The notes under the pieces were generated by a model, which was given only the letters and a program-made list of their open reading frames with translations, ran no database searches and was not told where the DNA came from. Made by a program: the position numbers and the translations under genes. This document shows positions 42,345 to 51,228 of a stretch of 64,000 nucleotides of DNA, piece by piece. The stretch is taken from positions 17,829-81,828 of the forward strand of contig NZ_JAAGMG010001350.1 in assembly GCF_010548525.1 (NCBI RefSeq), written 5' to 3'. Every line of letters starts with the position of its first letter. Positions within the stretch are counted from its first letter, which is position 1. The stretch comes from Streptomyces sp. SID14478 (GTDB lineage: Bacteria > Actinomycetota > Actinomycetes > Streptomycetales > Streptomycetaceae).

Positions 42345-44966
42345 TCAGCCGGACAGGAAGGAGAGCCGCTGCGTGGACCTCAAGTTGTCGTCCACTTCGC
42401 GCTTGGTGAAGTACGTCGGTTTGTGCTGCCAGTTGACGTACAGATCGAGCTGGTCGGAGTAGTGCGGCGAACGCGTGCCGTCGGGCGCGGTGAAGCCGCT
42501 CTGCCCAGGTGGCATCACGTCGTAGCCGGTGATGCGGTCGGACGTCGCGACCATCAGGTCGTTCTCGGTACCGCGGTTCATGTAGACAGGGCCGGAGAGC
42601 TCCGCGCCGTCGTCCGTCATGGGCACACCCAGGTAGCTGCTCGTCCCGAAAGTGTGCGGGGCCGTGGGCGCCAGCCAGTCCGCAGAGTTGCTGGTCTTGT
42701 ACGTGTCGGTGAGCGAACTCGCCGTCGAGCGCAGGGCCTTGCGGATCACGTCCGTGGCATTACGGCCGTCGAGCAGATTGACGCGCTGGGGTACGGAGGC
42801 CGTCCTGCCCAGCAGGGCGTTGTAGAGGACCTGCCCTCCGGCGGTCACGTGCTGGCTGCCCGGCGTCGGCTTGCCGGGCTCGGGGTACTCCGTGGTGGTG
42901 TAGTTCGCGGCGATCTTCTCCGGCAGGCTCTTGCCCAGAGTGTCGGCCAGGGCTGAGGTCAGCCAGGTCCGCATGACGGCGGTGCCGGGGCTGTCGTAGT
43001 GCCCGTCACGGTCGTCGTCGGTGTTCCGGCCGTTCCACCGGGCCAGGGCGTCGGACACGCGTCGTTCGGGGCTGTCGGCCGGAAGGCCCGTGGTGGCCTT
43101 GCGGATGAGGGGGCGGAACCAGTCCGCGTTGACGTCCGTGAGGGCGGCGTTCTTCATCATCTGCCACAGCTCGTCGGCGCTGATGCTCTTCTTCGCCGCG
43201 AGCTGCTTCTGCAGCAGGACGACGCGGTCGGCCCGGGCCCACGGAGTGAAGTCGGAGTTCGGGTATCCGGGCGCGGGGGAGTTGTTCCAGTTGGCCAGCC
43301 AGCCTTCCTGCGGGTTCAGGACATGGGGATTGGCGGTGGCCGTGGGCTGCATGCCCCGCCACTCCATGGTGCCGGTGCCGTCGGCGGGCAGCCGCCGGTC
43401 CTGTCCTGCGGGGCGGTCGGGGAAGTGCCCGGCGAAGAAGTAGCCGATGTTGCCGTGCCGGTCGCTGTAGTACCAGTTGATGCTGATGGCCAGCCGGCGG
43501 GCCTGCTTTTCCCACGCGGCATGGTTGCGGGCCTGCGTGGAGTCGACCCAGGCGAACAGCGACTCCAGTTCCTTCCCCGCCCAGCTGCGCTTCTTGGTGT
43601 AGGCGACGTTGCGGTCGGCGTCGACGGCGACGACCGGACCGTGCACGGTCGACTGCACGTCCACCGTGCGGTCGGCCCCGCCCTTGACCCGCACGGTCTC
43701 GGTGCGCGTGGTCATCCTGCGGTACGCGCCCTTGTACCGGTAGCGCAGGCGGTCCGCGGGATCGAGGTGCTCCTGATAGATGTCGACGGTGTCACCGTTG
43801 CCGGCTGTCGCACCCCAGGAGATGTCGGCGTTGTGCCCGAAGAGGACCACGGGATACGCGAAGGGTGTGTTGCCCACAACGTCGAACCCGGCGCCGTGCA
43901 GCCCGACTTCGTACACGTAGGAAGGGTTGAACGAGCCGAACTGCGGCCCGTTCAGCATCAGGCTCTCGGCGCCGCGCGCGCGTTCCTCGCCGACCAGCAT
44001 CATGTTCGAGAAGCGCGGCTGGCGGGCCGGGGCCCACAGCGCCGTCAGCTGCTCCGTGACGGCGGCCCGGGCATCGTCATTTCCGGCGGTCCCCTTGTCT
44101 TTGGCGGGGTGAGGCAGCTGCTGTTCGGGTGACAAAGTGGCCGTCGGTGCTCCCGGGTGCAGGCCGTTGACGGAACCCGAACCGGGCAGTGCCGCGGGGG
44201 ACTTGGCCCTGGCCGACGCGCCGCTCCGGTCTGCGGCGGACAGGGTCGAGGGGGCCTTGGGATCCACCGCCCAGTGCAGCTGGTCGAAGGCTTCTCGCCC
44301 GCGCCGCTTTCCGAACTTGGCTTCCAGCTGGTGGAGTTGGGTGAGGTTGTCGAGTTCTGCGGTGTAGTCGGAGAACCGGATCGCCATCGTGCCGACGGTG
44401 ACCATCGCGACGTCCAGGCCCGTCCAGTGCTTCGGCTCGAAACCGAAGTCGCCGTACTCCTTCGGCAGCAGCTTGCCCCGGTCGGCGAGCGCTGTGTCGA
44501 TCCAGGTGTTGAGCCCTCTCGCATAGCCGTCGAGGATGTCCCGGTCGCGGGAGGAGAGGTCCGCGTACTGTGCGCGGACCGAGGCGATGTCGACGTTGCC
44601 CCGCACGGCGGAGTCGAAGTCCGCGTAGTCGGCTCCCAGCACTTCCGAGACGGTGCCTTCGGCGCCGCGGCGGGTCATGTCGAGCTGGAACAGACGGTCC
44701 TGGGCGGCCGCGTAGCCGTATCCGTAGAACAGCCCGAACGTGCTGGCGGAGTAGATGTTGGGCCCGCCCCACTTGTCCCGCTTGATGGTGACCGACCCGT
44801 GCCGCAGCGACGTGAGCGAGACACCGGCCCGCCCGTCGGCGGATGCCCCCGCGTCGGCGTTCGCCTGGGGCATGGCGACGGCTGCCAGGAGCAGGCCGGC
44901 GCCCAGCGCACCGGCGAGGCGCCGCCTCCGGTGCCGGGGATGGATGGTCATGGGCTCCGCACTCAC
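42345..44966 (-). CDS. Secreted penicillin-acylase-family Ntn hydrolase
   Basis: 873 residues from GTG 44966 (AAGGTGG upstream; ATG 44951 alternative). Signal peptide about 1-38 (RRRRLAGALGAGLLLAAVAM). Alpha-chain region ~50-300, then the autocatalytic site PRFSNMMLVG with candidate nucleophile S320; beta chain follows with NPSYVYEVGLHGAG, ISWGATAGNGD and NWNNSPAPGYPNS. Family members cleave amide-linked acyl chains (penicillins, acyl-homoserine lactones, lipopeptides). Exact substrate unknown; exported and processed into two chains by analogy. Confidence 0.92.
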   Translation of the reverse strand: MSAEPMTIHPRHRRRRLAGALGAGLLLAAVAMPQANADAGASADGRAGVSLTSLRHGSVTIKRDKWGGPNIYSASTFGLFYGYGYAAAQDRLFQLDMTRRGAEGTVSEVLGADYADFDSAVRGNVDIASVRAQYADLSSRDRDILDGYARGLNTWIDTALADRGKLLPKEYGDFGFEPKHWTGLDVAMVTVGTMAIRFSDYTAELDNLTQLHQLEAKFGKRRGREAFDQLHWAVDPKAPSTLSAADRSGASARAKSPAALPGSGSVNGLHPGAPTATLSPEQQLPHPAKDKGTAGNDDARAAVTEQLTALWAPARQPRFSNMMLVGEERARGAESLMLNGPQFGSFNPSYVYEVGLHGAGFDVVGNTPFAYPVVLFGHNADISWGATAGNGDTVDIYQEHLDPADRLRYRYKGAYRRMTTRTETVRVKGGADRTVDVQSTVHGPVVAVDADRNVAYTKKRSWAGKELESLFAWVDSTQARNHAAWEKQARRLAISINWYYSDRHGNIGYFFAGHFPDRPAGQDRRLPADGTGTMEWRGMQPTATANPHVLNPQEGWLANWNNSPAPGYPNSDFTPWARADRVVLLQKQLAAKKSISADELWQMMKNAALTDVNADWFRPLIRKATTGLPADSPERRVSDALARWNGRNTDDDRDGHYDSPGTAVMRTWLTSALADTLGKSLPEKIAANYTTTEYPEPGKPTPGSQHVTAGGQVLYNALLGRTASVPQRVNLLDGRNATDVIRKALRSTASSLTDTYKTSNSADWLAPTAPHTFGTSSYLGVPMTDDGAELSGPVYMNRGTENDLMVATSDRITGYDVMPPGQSGFTAPDGTRSPHYSDQLDLYVNWQHKPTYFTKREVDDNLRSTQRLSFLSG

Positions 44967-45570
44967 AGGGTGGTTCCACCTTCCGTCGAGTCACCACAGA
45001 GTCACTGCAAAGGGGAATGAACGCTGTCCTGGGGTGCCACGGAGGTTGCGTGGACCGTGCTCCGGGGGCGTGCCGGTTTGCGGGGTCACCGCGTCACCGC
45101 GACTGCGTGCAGCCGGAGCCGGACATTCGACCTACCGGCCGAACGATCGGTTGGTTCAGGTTCTCGGAGTTTTGCAGCATGAACAGACCACGTCAATGGT
45201 GGTCTTGAGGAATGGTGGTCCTCAGGCCGGCCTGCGGCTGGTTGCCGCGGCAGGCGCCCGGGCGACCGCGCGGGCACCTGCCAATGCCTCAGCGACGGCA
45301 CTTCGCGCCCGCAGATTCCGGCCCCGACCTCAGGCCGCATGCGTCAGACGCACGGCTCCAGTCACGGACCCCGGGAGAGGGTGCCCCGTGGGCTATCTGC
45401 GCGTCTGACGCGCCGCCGTACGCGTAGCTCCAGCAGACTCCGATACATGGGCGTCGCCCCGCTGGTTCTTACGCGGGTGAGGACGGCGGCCGACCCGAGT
45501 CGGCCGCTGTCACCATGCGGGCGCGACCCCAGCCGCAACACCGTGACAGGGGGCCTTTGGAGGAGATGAC
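44967..45570. other. Intergenic, no supported gene
   Basis: About 600 bases between divergent genes. Small inverted repeats (GACCAC...GTGGTC near 45186; GTCAGACGC near 45346 with GCGTCTGAC near 45401), but no ORF with a ribosome site. GGAGGAGATGAC at the right end serves the amidohydrolase. Confidence 0.4.
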
Positions 45571-46836
45571 ATGACGGACGGCCAAGACCTTCTGCTGATT
45601 GCCGACCGGTCCTGGGACGGAGTCTCGGATCAGGTGTCCGGGCACACCGAGCTGCTGGTGCGTGACGGCCGCATCGAACGCATCGGGCCCACGGTCCCGC
45701 GCTCCGCGGCGCCGGGCGCACAGGTGGTGGAGCTGGGCGACCACACGCTCCTGCCCGGCTTCATCGACTGCCACGTCCACACCACGATGAACCCCGCCGA
45801 CGTCCTGGGCCCGGCCGTCTCCACCTCACCCGCGATGGTCGCACTCAACAGCCTGCCGGTGCTGCGCACCGTGCTCGACCACGGCTTCACCACGGTGCGG
45901 GACATGGCGTGCTTCACCGCCGACCCGATCACCGTGCACCTGGCCCGGGCCATCGCCCGGGGTCTCGTCACAGGGCCGCGCATGATCGTGGCGCCCCACC
46001 TGATCTCGGCCCGCGGCGCCCACGGTGACTTCTCCACCCTGCTCTCGCCCGCGCTGGGCGTCGAACTCGTCGCGGTGGCCGACGGCCCGGACGAGATCCG
46101 CACCGCGGTGCGCCGGGACATCCGCTCGGGCGCCGACTGGATCAAGTTCGGCGCGACCGGAGGCTTCGGTTCGCCCTCGGACGACCCGGGACAGGCCACC
46201 TACTCCCAGGAGGAGATGAACGCCCTGGTCGGTGCCGCCGCCGACCTGGGCATCCCGTGCACCCCGCACGCCTACGGCGACGAGGGAGTCCGGCGCGCGG
46301 TGCTGGCGGGTGTGCGATCCGTCGAGCACGGCAACCTGGCCTCCGCGCAGACCCTGCAGCTCATGCAGGACCGTGGGGTGTTCCTCGTCCCCACCCAGTT
46401 CATGGTGGACGACGCCTTGGAGCACCTGGACGAGGACACGTACTGGCAGGGGAAGACCCCCGAGGAGCGCACCAAGTTCCGCGCGTACAAGGACCGGCTG
46501 ATGGAGTGCGCACGCAACCTGGCCGACTCCGAGGTGAAGGTCGCCTTCGGGACCGACATCGGCATGTTCCCGCACGAGCAGGCATGGCGTGAATTCCCCA
46601 CGATGGTCAAGCTCGGACTGAGCCCGGCACGGGCCCTGCGGGCCGCGACGAGCGTTGCCGCCGACCTGCTCGACCGTTCCGACCTGGGCCGCCTGGCCCC
46701 GGGATGCACGGCCGACGTGATCGCGGTGCCGGGCGACCCGATGGACGACATCACCGTCACCGGCCAGGTCGCGTTCGTCCTTCAAGGCGGCCTCGTCCAC
46801 GCGCGTCCCGCCGCTGACGACGGCGCGGGCACCTGA
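45571..46836 (+). CDS. Metal-dependent amidohydrolase
   Basis: 421 residues with a very good ribosome site. Metal ligands: PGFIDCHVH (H68, H70), a Lys likely to be carbamylated (GADWIKFGATGG), PHAYGDEG, SVEHGN and FGTDIGM (Asp). This is the amidohydrolase subgroup that includes Xaa-Pro dipeptidases and imidazolonepropionase-like enzymes with a binuclear metal site. Cytoplasmic. Substrate not evident from neighbours. Confidence 0.92.
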   Translation: MTDGQDLLLIADRSWDGVSDQVSGHTELLVRDGRIERIGPTVPRSAAPGAQVVELGDHTLLPGFIDCHVHTTMNPADVLGPAVSTSPAMVALNSLPVLRTVLDHGFTTVRDMACFTADPITVHLARAIARGLVTGPRMIVAPHLISARGAHGDFSTLLSPALGVELVAVADGPDEIRTAVRRDIRSGADWIKFGATGGFGSPSDDPGQATYSQEEMNALVGAAADLGIPCTPHAYGDEGVRRAVLAGVRSVEHGNLASAQTLQLMQDRGVFLVPTQFMVDDALEHLDEDTYWQGKTPEERTKFRAYKDRLMECARNLADSEVKVAFGTDIGMFPHEQAWREFPTMVKLGLSPARALRAATSVAADLLDRSDLGRLAPGCTADVIAVPGDPMDDITVTGQVAFVLQGGLVHARPAADDGAGT

Positions 46837-46846
46837 AGCGCCGGGC

Positions 46847-47323
46847 TTGAGCCACCGCGTTGTGCTGGACCGGCTGCAGGTGAACACTCAGCGGGTGGAC
46901 ATCGAGCGCAACAAGGCAGTTGTCGCCGAATTTGACGAGCTGGGCAACGGCAAGGGCGATCTCGGGCGGCTGGACGACCTGTGCACGCCGGACATGGTCA
47001 ACCATGCGCTGGCGCGCGACGCGCCGCCAGGCATCGAAGGCACCCGGAAGTTCCTGACGTCCGCACGTCGCGACCAGCATCCCGTGCGCTGGGTCGCGTC
47101 ACGGGTGGTCGCGGAAGGCGACCTGGTCGTTCAGTTCGGCGTACGAGAACACACCTGGCCCGGAGGAACCTTCAGGGGCTTCGACGTGCCGGCAGGGACT
47201 TTCCGGAGGGATGTCGCCTTCGCTTACCGCCTGGTGGACGGCCGGATCGCCGAGCGGTGGGCCGTGCGTGACGACTTGGCCATGCTCCTGCAGCTCGGCG
47301 CGCTCGACCCACCTCACGGCTGA
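46847..47323 (+). CDS. SnoaL-like polyketide-cyclase-fold protein
   Basis: About 158 residues from TTG 46847; GTG 46880 and GTG 46898 (just before DIERNKAVVAEF) are credible later starts. Fold motifs: MVNHALARDAPPGIEGTRKF, VVAEGDLVVQFGVREHTWPG and FAYRLVDGRIAERWAVRDDL, the ester-cyclase/SnoaL type. Ten bases behind the amidohydrolase, so probably co-transcribed. Confidence 0.85.
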   Translation: MSHRVVLDRLQVNTQRVDIERNKAVVAEFDELGNGKGDLGRLDDLCTPDMVNHALARDAPPGIEGTRKFLTSARRDQHPVRWVASRVVAEGDLVVQFGVREHTWPGGTFRGFDVPAGTFRRDVAFAYRLVDGRIAERWAVRDDLAMLLQLGALDPPHG

Positions 47324-47407
47324 GCGTGAGCCCGCCGCAGGCGAAGGGCCCAGCCCTGTACGGGTGGTGACGTGCGGCGCCGCTCTCACTGGTCCGCGCC
47401 GACCCCG

Positions 47408-48163
47408 TTACCGACGAACGGCGTACCCCAGATAGGTCACCAGCGGAGTGGCCTCGGGTTCGATCACCATGTCGACCAGTCCGGGCAACTGCTCGTCGGT
47501 GAGCACACCGCGCCTGCGGCCCCGTGTCGCGCGCACCAGGCTGCGCGCATCGCGCGGCTTGAACGCCGAGATGTCCTTCGGGGACAGCCCCGCCCGGTCG
47601 AGGTGCTCGGCGAGTTCTGCCGGGCGGCGCAGCCGGCGTGCGGCGTAGCGGCCGCGGGGCATGATGCGCGTGCCGGGGAACATCTGGAACGCGCCGAGGT
47701 AGACGAGGAGGGACAAGGGAGTGCGGTTCACGGTGTCGTAGACGAACGCGCCTGCGGGGCGCAGTACGCGTGCCGACTCTGTGAGGACCAGGCCTGGCTG
47801 CTCGGTGACTTCGAGGGTGTCGGCGCAGTACACGAGGTCGAAGGACGCATCGAGCAGGTCGAGTTCGCCTCCCGCTGTCAGGTAGGTGATGCCGAGCCCG
47901 TCGTCGGCGTCCTTGGCGAGCGCTGTCGCGTCGGCGGACGGATCGGCGGCGACCACATCGCAGCCGAGCCCGGCGAGTCCTCGGGCCAGTACGCCACGCC
48001 CGCTGCCGACGACGAGCGCCCTGCTGCCGGGCGCGGCCATGTTCAACTCCCCGAGCACGCGCTGGACATACTCCATCCGGACCGACTGGAAGGTCAGCGC
48101 CCGGATGTGGCGGCCGTCGACCGCTGAGGCCGAGTCAAGTGCGAGGTGCGGGGTGGTGGGCAC
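47408..48163 (-). CDS. UbiG-like SAM-dependent methyltransferase
   Basis: 251 residues from GTG 48163 with GAGGGAG upstream. Motif I is ALVVGSGRGVLARGLAGLGC, an unusual GSGRG in place of GCGxG; VVAADPSADAT, FDLVYCADTLEVTEQPG and LRPAGAFVYDTVNRT follow, as in UbiG/UbiE. YLGAFQMFPGTRIMPRGRY is a typical UbiG-like insertion. Divergent from an HxlR regulator. Confidence 0.88.
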   Translation of the reverse strand: MPTTPHLALDSASAVDGRHIRALTFQSVRMEYVQRVLGELNMAAPGSRALVVGSGRGVLARGLAGLGCDVVAADPSADATALAKDADDGLGITYLTAGGELDLLDASFDLVYCADTLEVTEQPGLVLTESARVLRPAGAFVYDTVNRTPLSLLVYLGAFQMFPGTRIMPRGRYAARRLRRPAELAEHLDRAGLSPKDISAFKPRDARSLVRATRGRRRGVLTDEQLPGLVDMVIEPEATPLVTYLGYAVRR

Positions 48164-48191
48164 GGCAGGCTCCCTCGGCAGTCAGGTGCAA

Positions 48192-48240
48192 GTTCCCTAA
48201 AGGAACCTATCAGCGACGAGTTCCCTGAGGGAACTCGTCG
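48192..48240. promoter_or_regulatory. Palindromic operators between methyltransferase and HxlR genes
   Basis: A perfect 12-base inverted repeat with 3-base centre (48214-48240, core GAGTTCCC-TGA-GGGAACTC) and a shorter GTTCC-N5-GGAAC (48192-48206), centres 28 bases apart. The long one abuts the -10 of the HxlR gene. Confidence 0.8.
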
Positions 48241-48244
48241 CCGG

Positions 48245-48250
48245 TACGGT
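48245..48250 (+). promoter_or_regulatory. -10 element of probable leaderless HxlR gene
   Basis: TACGGT is 6 bases before GTG 48257; no ribosome site. Confidence 0.5.
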
Positions 48251-48256
48251 GCATGC

Positions 48257-48790
48257 GTGACCCGCACCCCGCTCTCCGAAGTCGCGTGCTCCATCGCCCG
48301 CGCCACCGATCTGTTCGGCGATGCATGGACCGCCCTGATCATGCGCGACGTCCTTGTCGGCATCCGCCGCTTCGACGCTCTGGCGCAGGATCTCGGCCTG
48401 TCCCGCAAGGTCCTCGCCGCGCGTCTTTCCCGGCTGGTCCAGGAGGGAGTGCTGACCCGCGAGCAGTACCAGGACAGCCCTCCGCGCGAGGAGTACGTGG
48501 CCACCGAGAAGGGACAGGACCTCTACCCCGTTCTGCTGGCACTGATGGCCTGGGGCGACAAGTGGTACGCGGAACCCGCAGGGCCTCCCGCCCTGATCCG
48601 CCACGACGTCTGCGAGCACCTGGCGACGCCGGTGGTGTCCTGCCATGCCTGCCGTGCACCCCTCACGGCGACTGACACGACACAACTGCCCGGCCCTGGC
48701 GGGAGAGTGGGACCCGGAACGCGCGTACTGGGACCGATGATCGCGGCGCGGGGGCAAGAGGCGCCCGACGCGACGGCCGAATCCCCCTGA
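48257..48790 (+). CDS. HxlR-family winged-helix regulator
   Basis: 177 residues from GTG 48257. HxlR fold at about 8-105: SIARATDLFGDAWTALIMRD, FDALAQDLGLSRKVLAARLS, LVQEGVLTREQYQDSPPREE, YVATEKGQDL. Residues ~120-150 contain a Cys pair (CHACRAP) that might bind metal or respond to redox. Probably represses itself and the divergent methyltransferase through the perfect palindromes. Confidence 0.92.
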   Translation: MTRTPLSEVACSIARATDLFGDAWTALIMRDVLVGIRRFDALAQDLGLSRKVLAARLSRLVQEGVLTREQYQDSPPREEYVATEKGQDLYPVLLALMAWGDKWYAEPAGPPALIRHDVCEHLATPVVSCHACRAPLTATDTTQLPGPGGRVGPGTRVLGPMIAARGQEAPDATAESP

Positions 48791-48893
48791 GCCGGCCCGC
48801 CCGATGCCCGGTCCGAGTGTGCGCTGCCGACCTCCTCTGAACTCGCCTCGGCAGGCCCGGGATTAACCCGATGCGCCGTGCCCGTGCGGTCGT

Positions 48894-48899
48894 TACTCT
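48894..48899 (+). promoter_or_regulatory. -10 element of probable leaderless gene
   Basis: TACTCT is 6 bases before ATG 48906; no ribosome site. Confidence 0.5.
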
Positions 48900-48905
48900 C
48901 CCGGG

Positions 48906-49397
48906 ATGAGCTGGCTTCCCCCTGATTTCGTCCATCCGTCGCGCGTCGAAGTGCCCGGCGGCCACCATTTGCGGCCCATCACCGGGGCCGACGCCGCCGT
49001 CGACTATCCGACCGTCATGGGGTCGCGCGAGCGGCTCTGGTCGATCTTCGGGGAGGCGTGGGGCTGGCCCGCCGCGACGATGACGTACGACGCGAATCTC
49101 AAGGACCTGGAGCGGCACGCGCGGGAGATAACCGCTCACGAGTCCTTCAACTACGTGCTGTTCGACGCCGCGGAGACCACCGAGTTCGGCTGTGTCTACA
49201 TCGATCCGCCGGACAAGGCGGGCGCCGACGCCGACATTTCCTGGTGGGTCGTGGACGACAGCGTCGGTACGCCGCTGGAGCGGGACCTGGACCTGCTCGT
49301 CCCCCAGTGGATCGCCGAGCAATGGCCGTTCACCCGGCCCCGGTTCATCGGCCGGGACCTGTCCTGGAGCGAGTGGCTGGCGTTGCCGGACGCGTAG
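48906..49397 (+). CDS. GNAT-like N-acetyltransferase-fold protein
   Basis: 163 residues, ATG 48906. HHLRPITGADAAVDYPTVMG, then FGCVYIDPPDKAGADADISW and VPQWIAEQWPFTRPRFIGRD resemble a GNAT-like family of actinobacteria with a degenerate acetyl-CoA loop (no clear Q/RxxGxG/A). The fold is likely; acetyl transfer is uncertain. Confidence 0.72.
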   Translation: MSWLPPDFVHPSRVEVPGGHHLRPITGADAAVDYPTVMGSRERLWSIFGEAWGWPAATMTYDANLKDLERHAREITAHESFNYVLFDAAETTEFGCVYIDPPDKAGADADISWWVVDDSVGTPLERDLDLLVPQWIAEQWPFTRPRFIGRDLSWSEWLALPDA

Positions 49398-49527
49398 AGG
49401 GTGCCGTTGGCCGCGGGCGGTGCATCCGGTGGGCATGCCGGGGCGCGAGGGCCTCCCTTCGCCTGACGTGCACGCGTCGCTCTATAGTCCTGTCCGGGAG
49501 TCACAGTCATCCGGGGGGTCGGAACAC

Positions 49528-50325
49528 ATGCGACGCAAGAGATCACTGACCGCGGCCGTTCTGAGCGCCGTCGCCGTACTGCTCCTGGGAGCCTGCGGCT
49601 CACTGCGCGCAGGGTCCGGCGGCGGCACGGCACCGACGGTCGAGCCGGCGCGCTGGCAGACGTTCGCGCCGTTCCGCGTGACCGCCGCCCGGCTGGCCGC
49701 CGACGGGCGCGCGCTCAGCGTCGACGCCGAAGTGCCCGGCGGCGGGAAGACGTGCGCGCGTCATCTGAAGGCGGTCGTGACCGACACCTCGGACCGCTAC
49801 GTATGGGTACAGGTGACGTTCTCCGCGCTGACCGGCGGCAGCCCGCATGCCGACTGCCGCAAGACCACGACTGCCACGGCCGAGGTCAGGCTGCCGTCCG
49901 CGCTCGGCCACCGCGAACTCACCACGGACACCCACACCGCCTTCACCACGGACGACGCCGACCTGCCCAACCTGCGGCTGTGCGGCGACCGGGGCTGCCA
50001 CCCGGCCCCCACCGGATGTACTCCCGCCTCCTACGACCAGGCGGTGGACGCGCTGGACGTGCCAAACCACACCTCCCGCGGCACCGAGCACTGCGACGGG
50101 AAGTGGCTGGTCTTCGACGTGTCCTCGCGCATGGGCCCCGCCTGCGCCGAGGGCGACGCGCCGGGCTGCGCGGCGAGCAGGGCAGACCGCTGGTTCTTCC
50201 GGGCCAAGAAGTCGGGATGGGTGCCGATCGCCCGCAGCACCAAGGGCGGCTGCACCGACGTGCACCGCATCGAGCCCGCCTTCCCGACCGCCTTGTGCGC
50301 CGAACTGCCGCCGCTTGCCGGATGA
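49528..50325 (+). CDS. Cys-rich secreted lipoprotein
   Basis: 265 residues. Lipobox LLLGAC (C23). The mature region has about ten more Cys (KTCARH, ADCRKT, RLCGDRGCHPAPTGC, EHCDGKW, PACAEGDAPGCA, GGCTDV, ALCAEL), suggesting several disulfides. No known domain. Probably surface-exposed. Followed by a terminator. Confidence 0.8.
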   Translation: MRRKRSLTAAVLSAVAVLLLGACGSLRAGSGGGTAPTVEPARWQTFAPFRVTAARLAADGRALSVDAEVPGGGKTCARHLKAVVTDTSDRYVWVQVTFSALTGGSPHADCRKTTTATAEVRLPSALGHRELTTDTHTAFTTDDADLPNLRLCGDRGCHPAPTGCTPASYDQAVDALDVPNHTSRGTEHCDGKWLVFDVSSRMGPACAEGDAPGCAASRADRWFFRAKKSGWVPIARSTKGGCTDVHRIEPAFPTALCAELPPLAG

Positions 50326-50397
50326 GCCGCTCGGTGAGCCCCATCTGCGGCGACCGGCCGGCGAGACGCTGATTCCTGAGGATGGGTCGCAACGCAA

Positions 50398-50428
50398 AGC
50401 CGAGCCCGGCGCGGTGCCGGGCTCGGCT
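50398..50428. terminator. Terminator between convergent lipoprotein and Asp23 genes
   Basis: Perfect 13-bp stem (50398-50410 with 50416-50428), loop GCGGT. Confidence 0.85.
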
Positions 50429-50477
50429 CAGGTCGGAACGACTCCAGGGTGTGTATGACAGGCGCCGTCCACCCGCC

Positions 50478-50987
50478 TCACCCGTCGCTGTCGTCGTCCT
50501 CGTCCTCGTCGAAGACGTGCACCGCGAAGACGTTGATGTTGACCTCGCCCACGTCGAGCCCCGTCATGGTTTCCACCGCGTCGGTGACGTGCGTCCGGAT
50601 GTGATCGGCCAGTTCGTGGATGGGCATGCCGTACTCGACTTCGATGTCGACGTCGACCTGGACCCTCTCGTCGTCCACCGCGACCTTGACCGAGCGGCCC
50701 GCGTTCGAGCCCCCGGACACCCGGCCCGCGACCGCACCCAACGCTTTCGACGTGCCCTTGCCGACGGAATGCACGCCGTCGGTGCCGCGGATCGCGATGC
50801 CGGCGATCGTGGCGATCACGTTGTCGGCGATGGTGGTCGTACCGCCGGAATCGGACCGCCCGCCGGATGTGCTGCCGCCGGCCGGCGAAGAAGAGACCGC
50901 GTTCTGGCTGGTCGTACGCGCACTGTTCGCACTGGCACTGCCCGCACTCGTACTCGCACTGCCGAAGCCGGTGTCGGTATCGGACAT
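50478..50987 (-). CDS. Asp23/Gls24-family envelope stress protein
   Basis: 169 residues from ATG 50987 after GGGAGG. A disordered Ser/Thr/Gly head (1-55), then the Asp23 domain: TTTIADNVIATIAGIAIRGT, GVHSVG, VKVAVDDERVQVDVDIEVEY and IRTHVTDAVETMTGLDVGEV, with an acidic tail. Asp23 proteins bind the membrane surface. Divergent from gvpO; linked to gas-vesicle clusters in streptomycetes. Confidence 0.93.
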   Translation of the reverse strand: MSDTDTGFGSASTSAGSASANSARTTSQNAVSSSPAGGSTSGGRSDSGGTTTIADNVIATIAGIAIRGTDGVHSVGKGTSKALGAVAGRVSGGSNAGRSVKVAVDDERVQVDVDIEVEYGMPIHELADHIRTHVTDAVETMTGLDVGEVNINVFAVHVFDEDEDDDSDG

Positions 50988-51228
50988 GGCCGCCTCCCAG
51001 AGTTGCCGGAACGAGCGGACTGCCCGCCCGTCAGGGCGCCTCTTCCACTCTGCTCCCGCTGATTGCCCTGCGCCATTCGGGTGACCTGGGGTGTGTGACA
51101 TCGGGAGGTCGAAGGCGTCACCGCCTGACGGCCGCCCCCCTGTCGCCCGGCGGCGGACCGGGGGCAACGCAACCTGATCGGTCTATCAGCCCGCGCCCCT
51201 GGGCCCCGAGCGCTGAAGAGTGGCTGTC

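Noticed and set aside
44045..44997. Large alternative-frame ORFs within the penicillin-acylase gene
   Set aside because: Shadow frames of a gene with clear motifs; Arg/Pro-rich and without ribosome sites.
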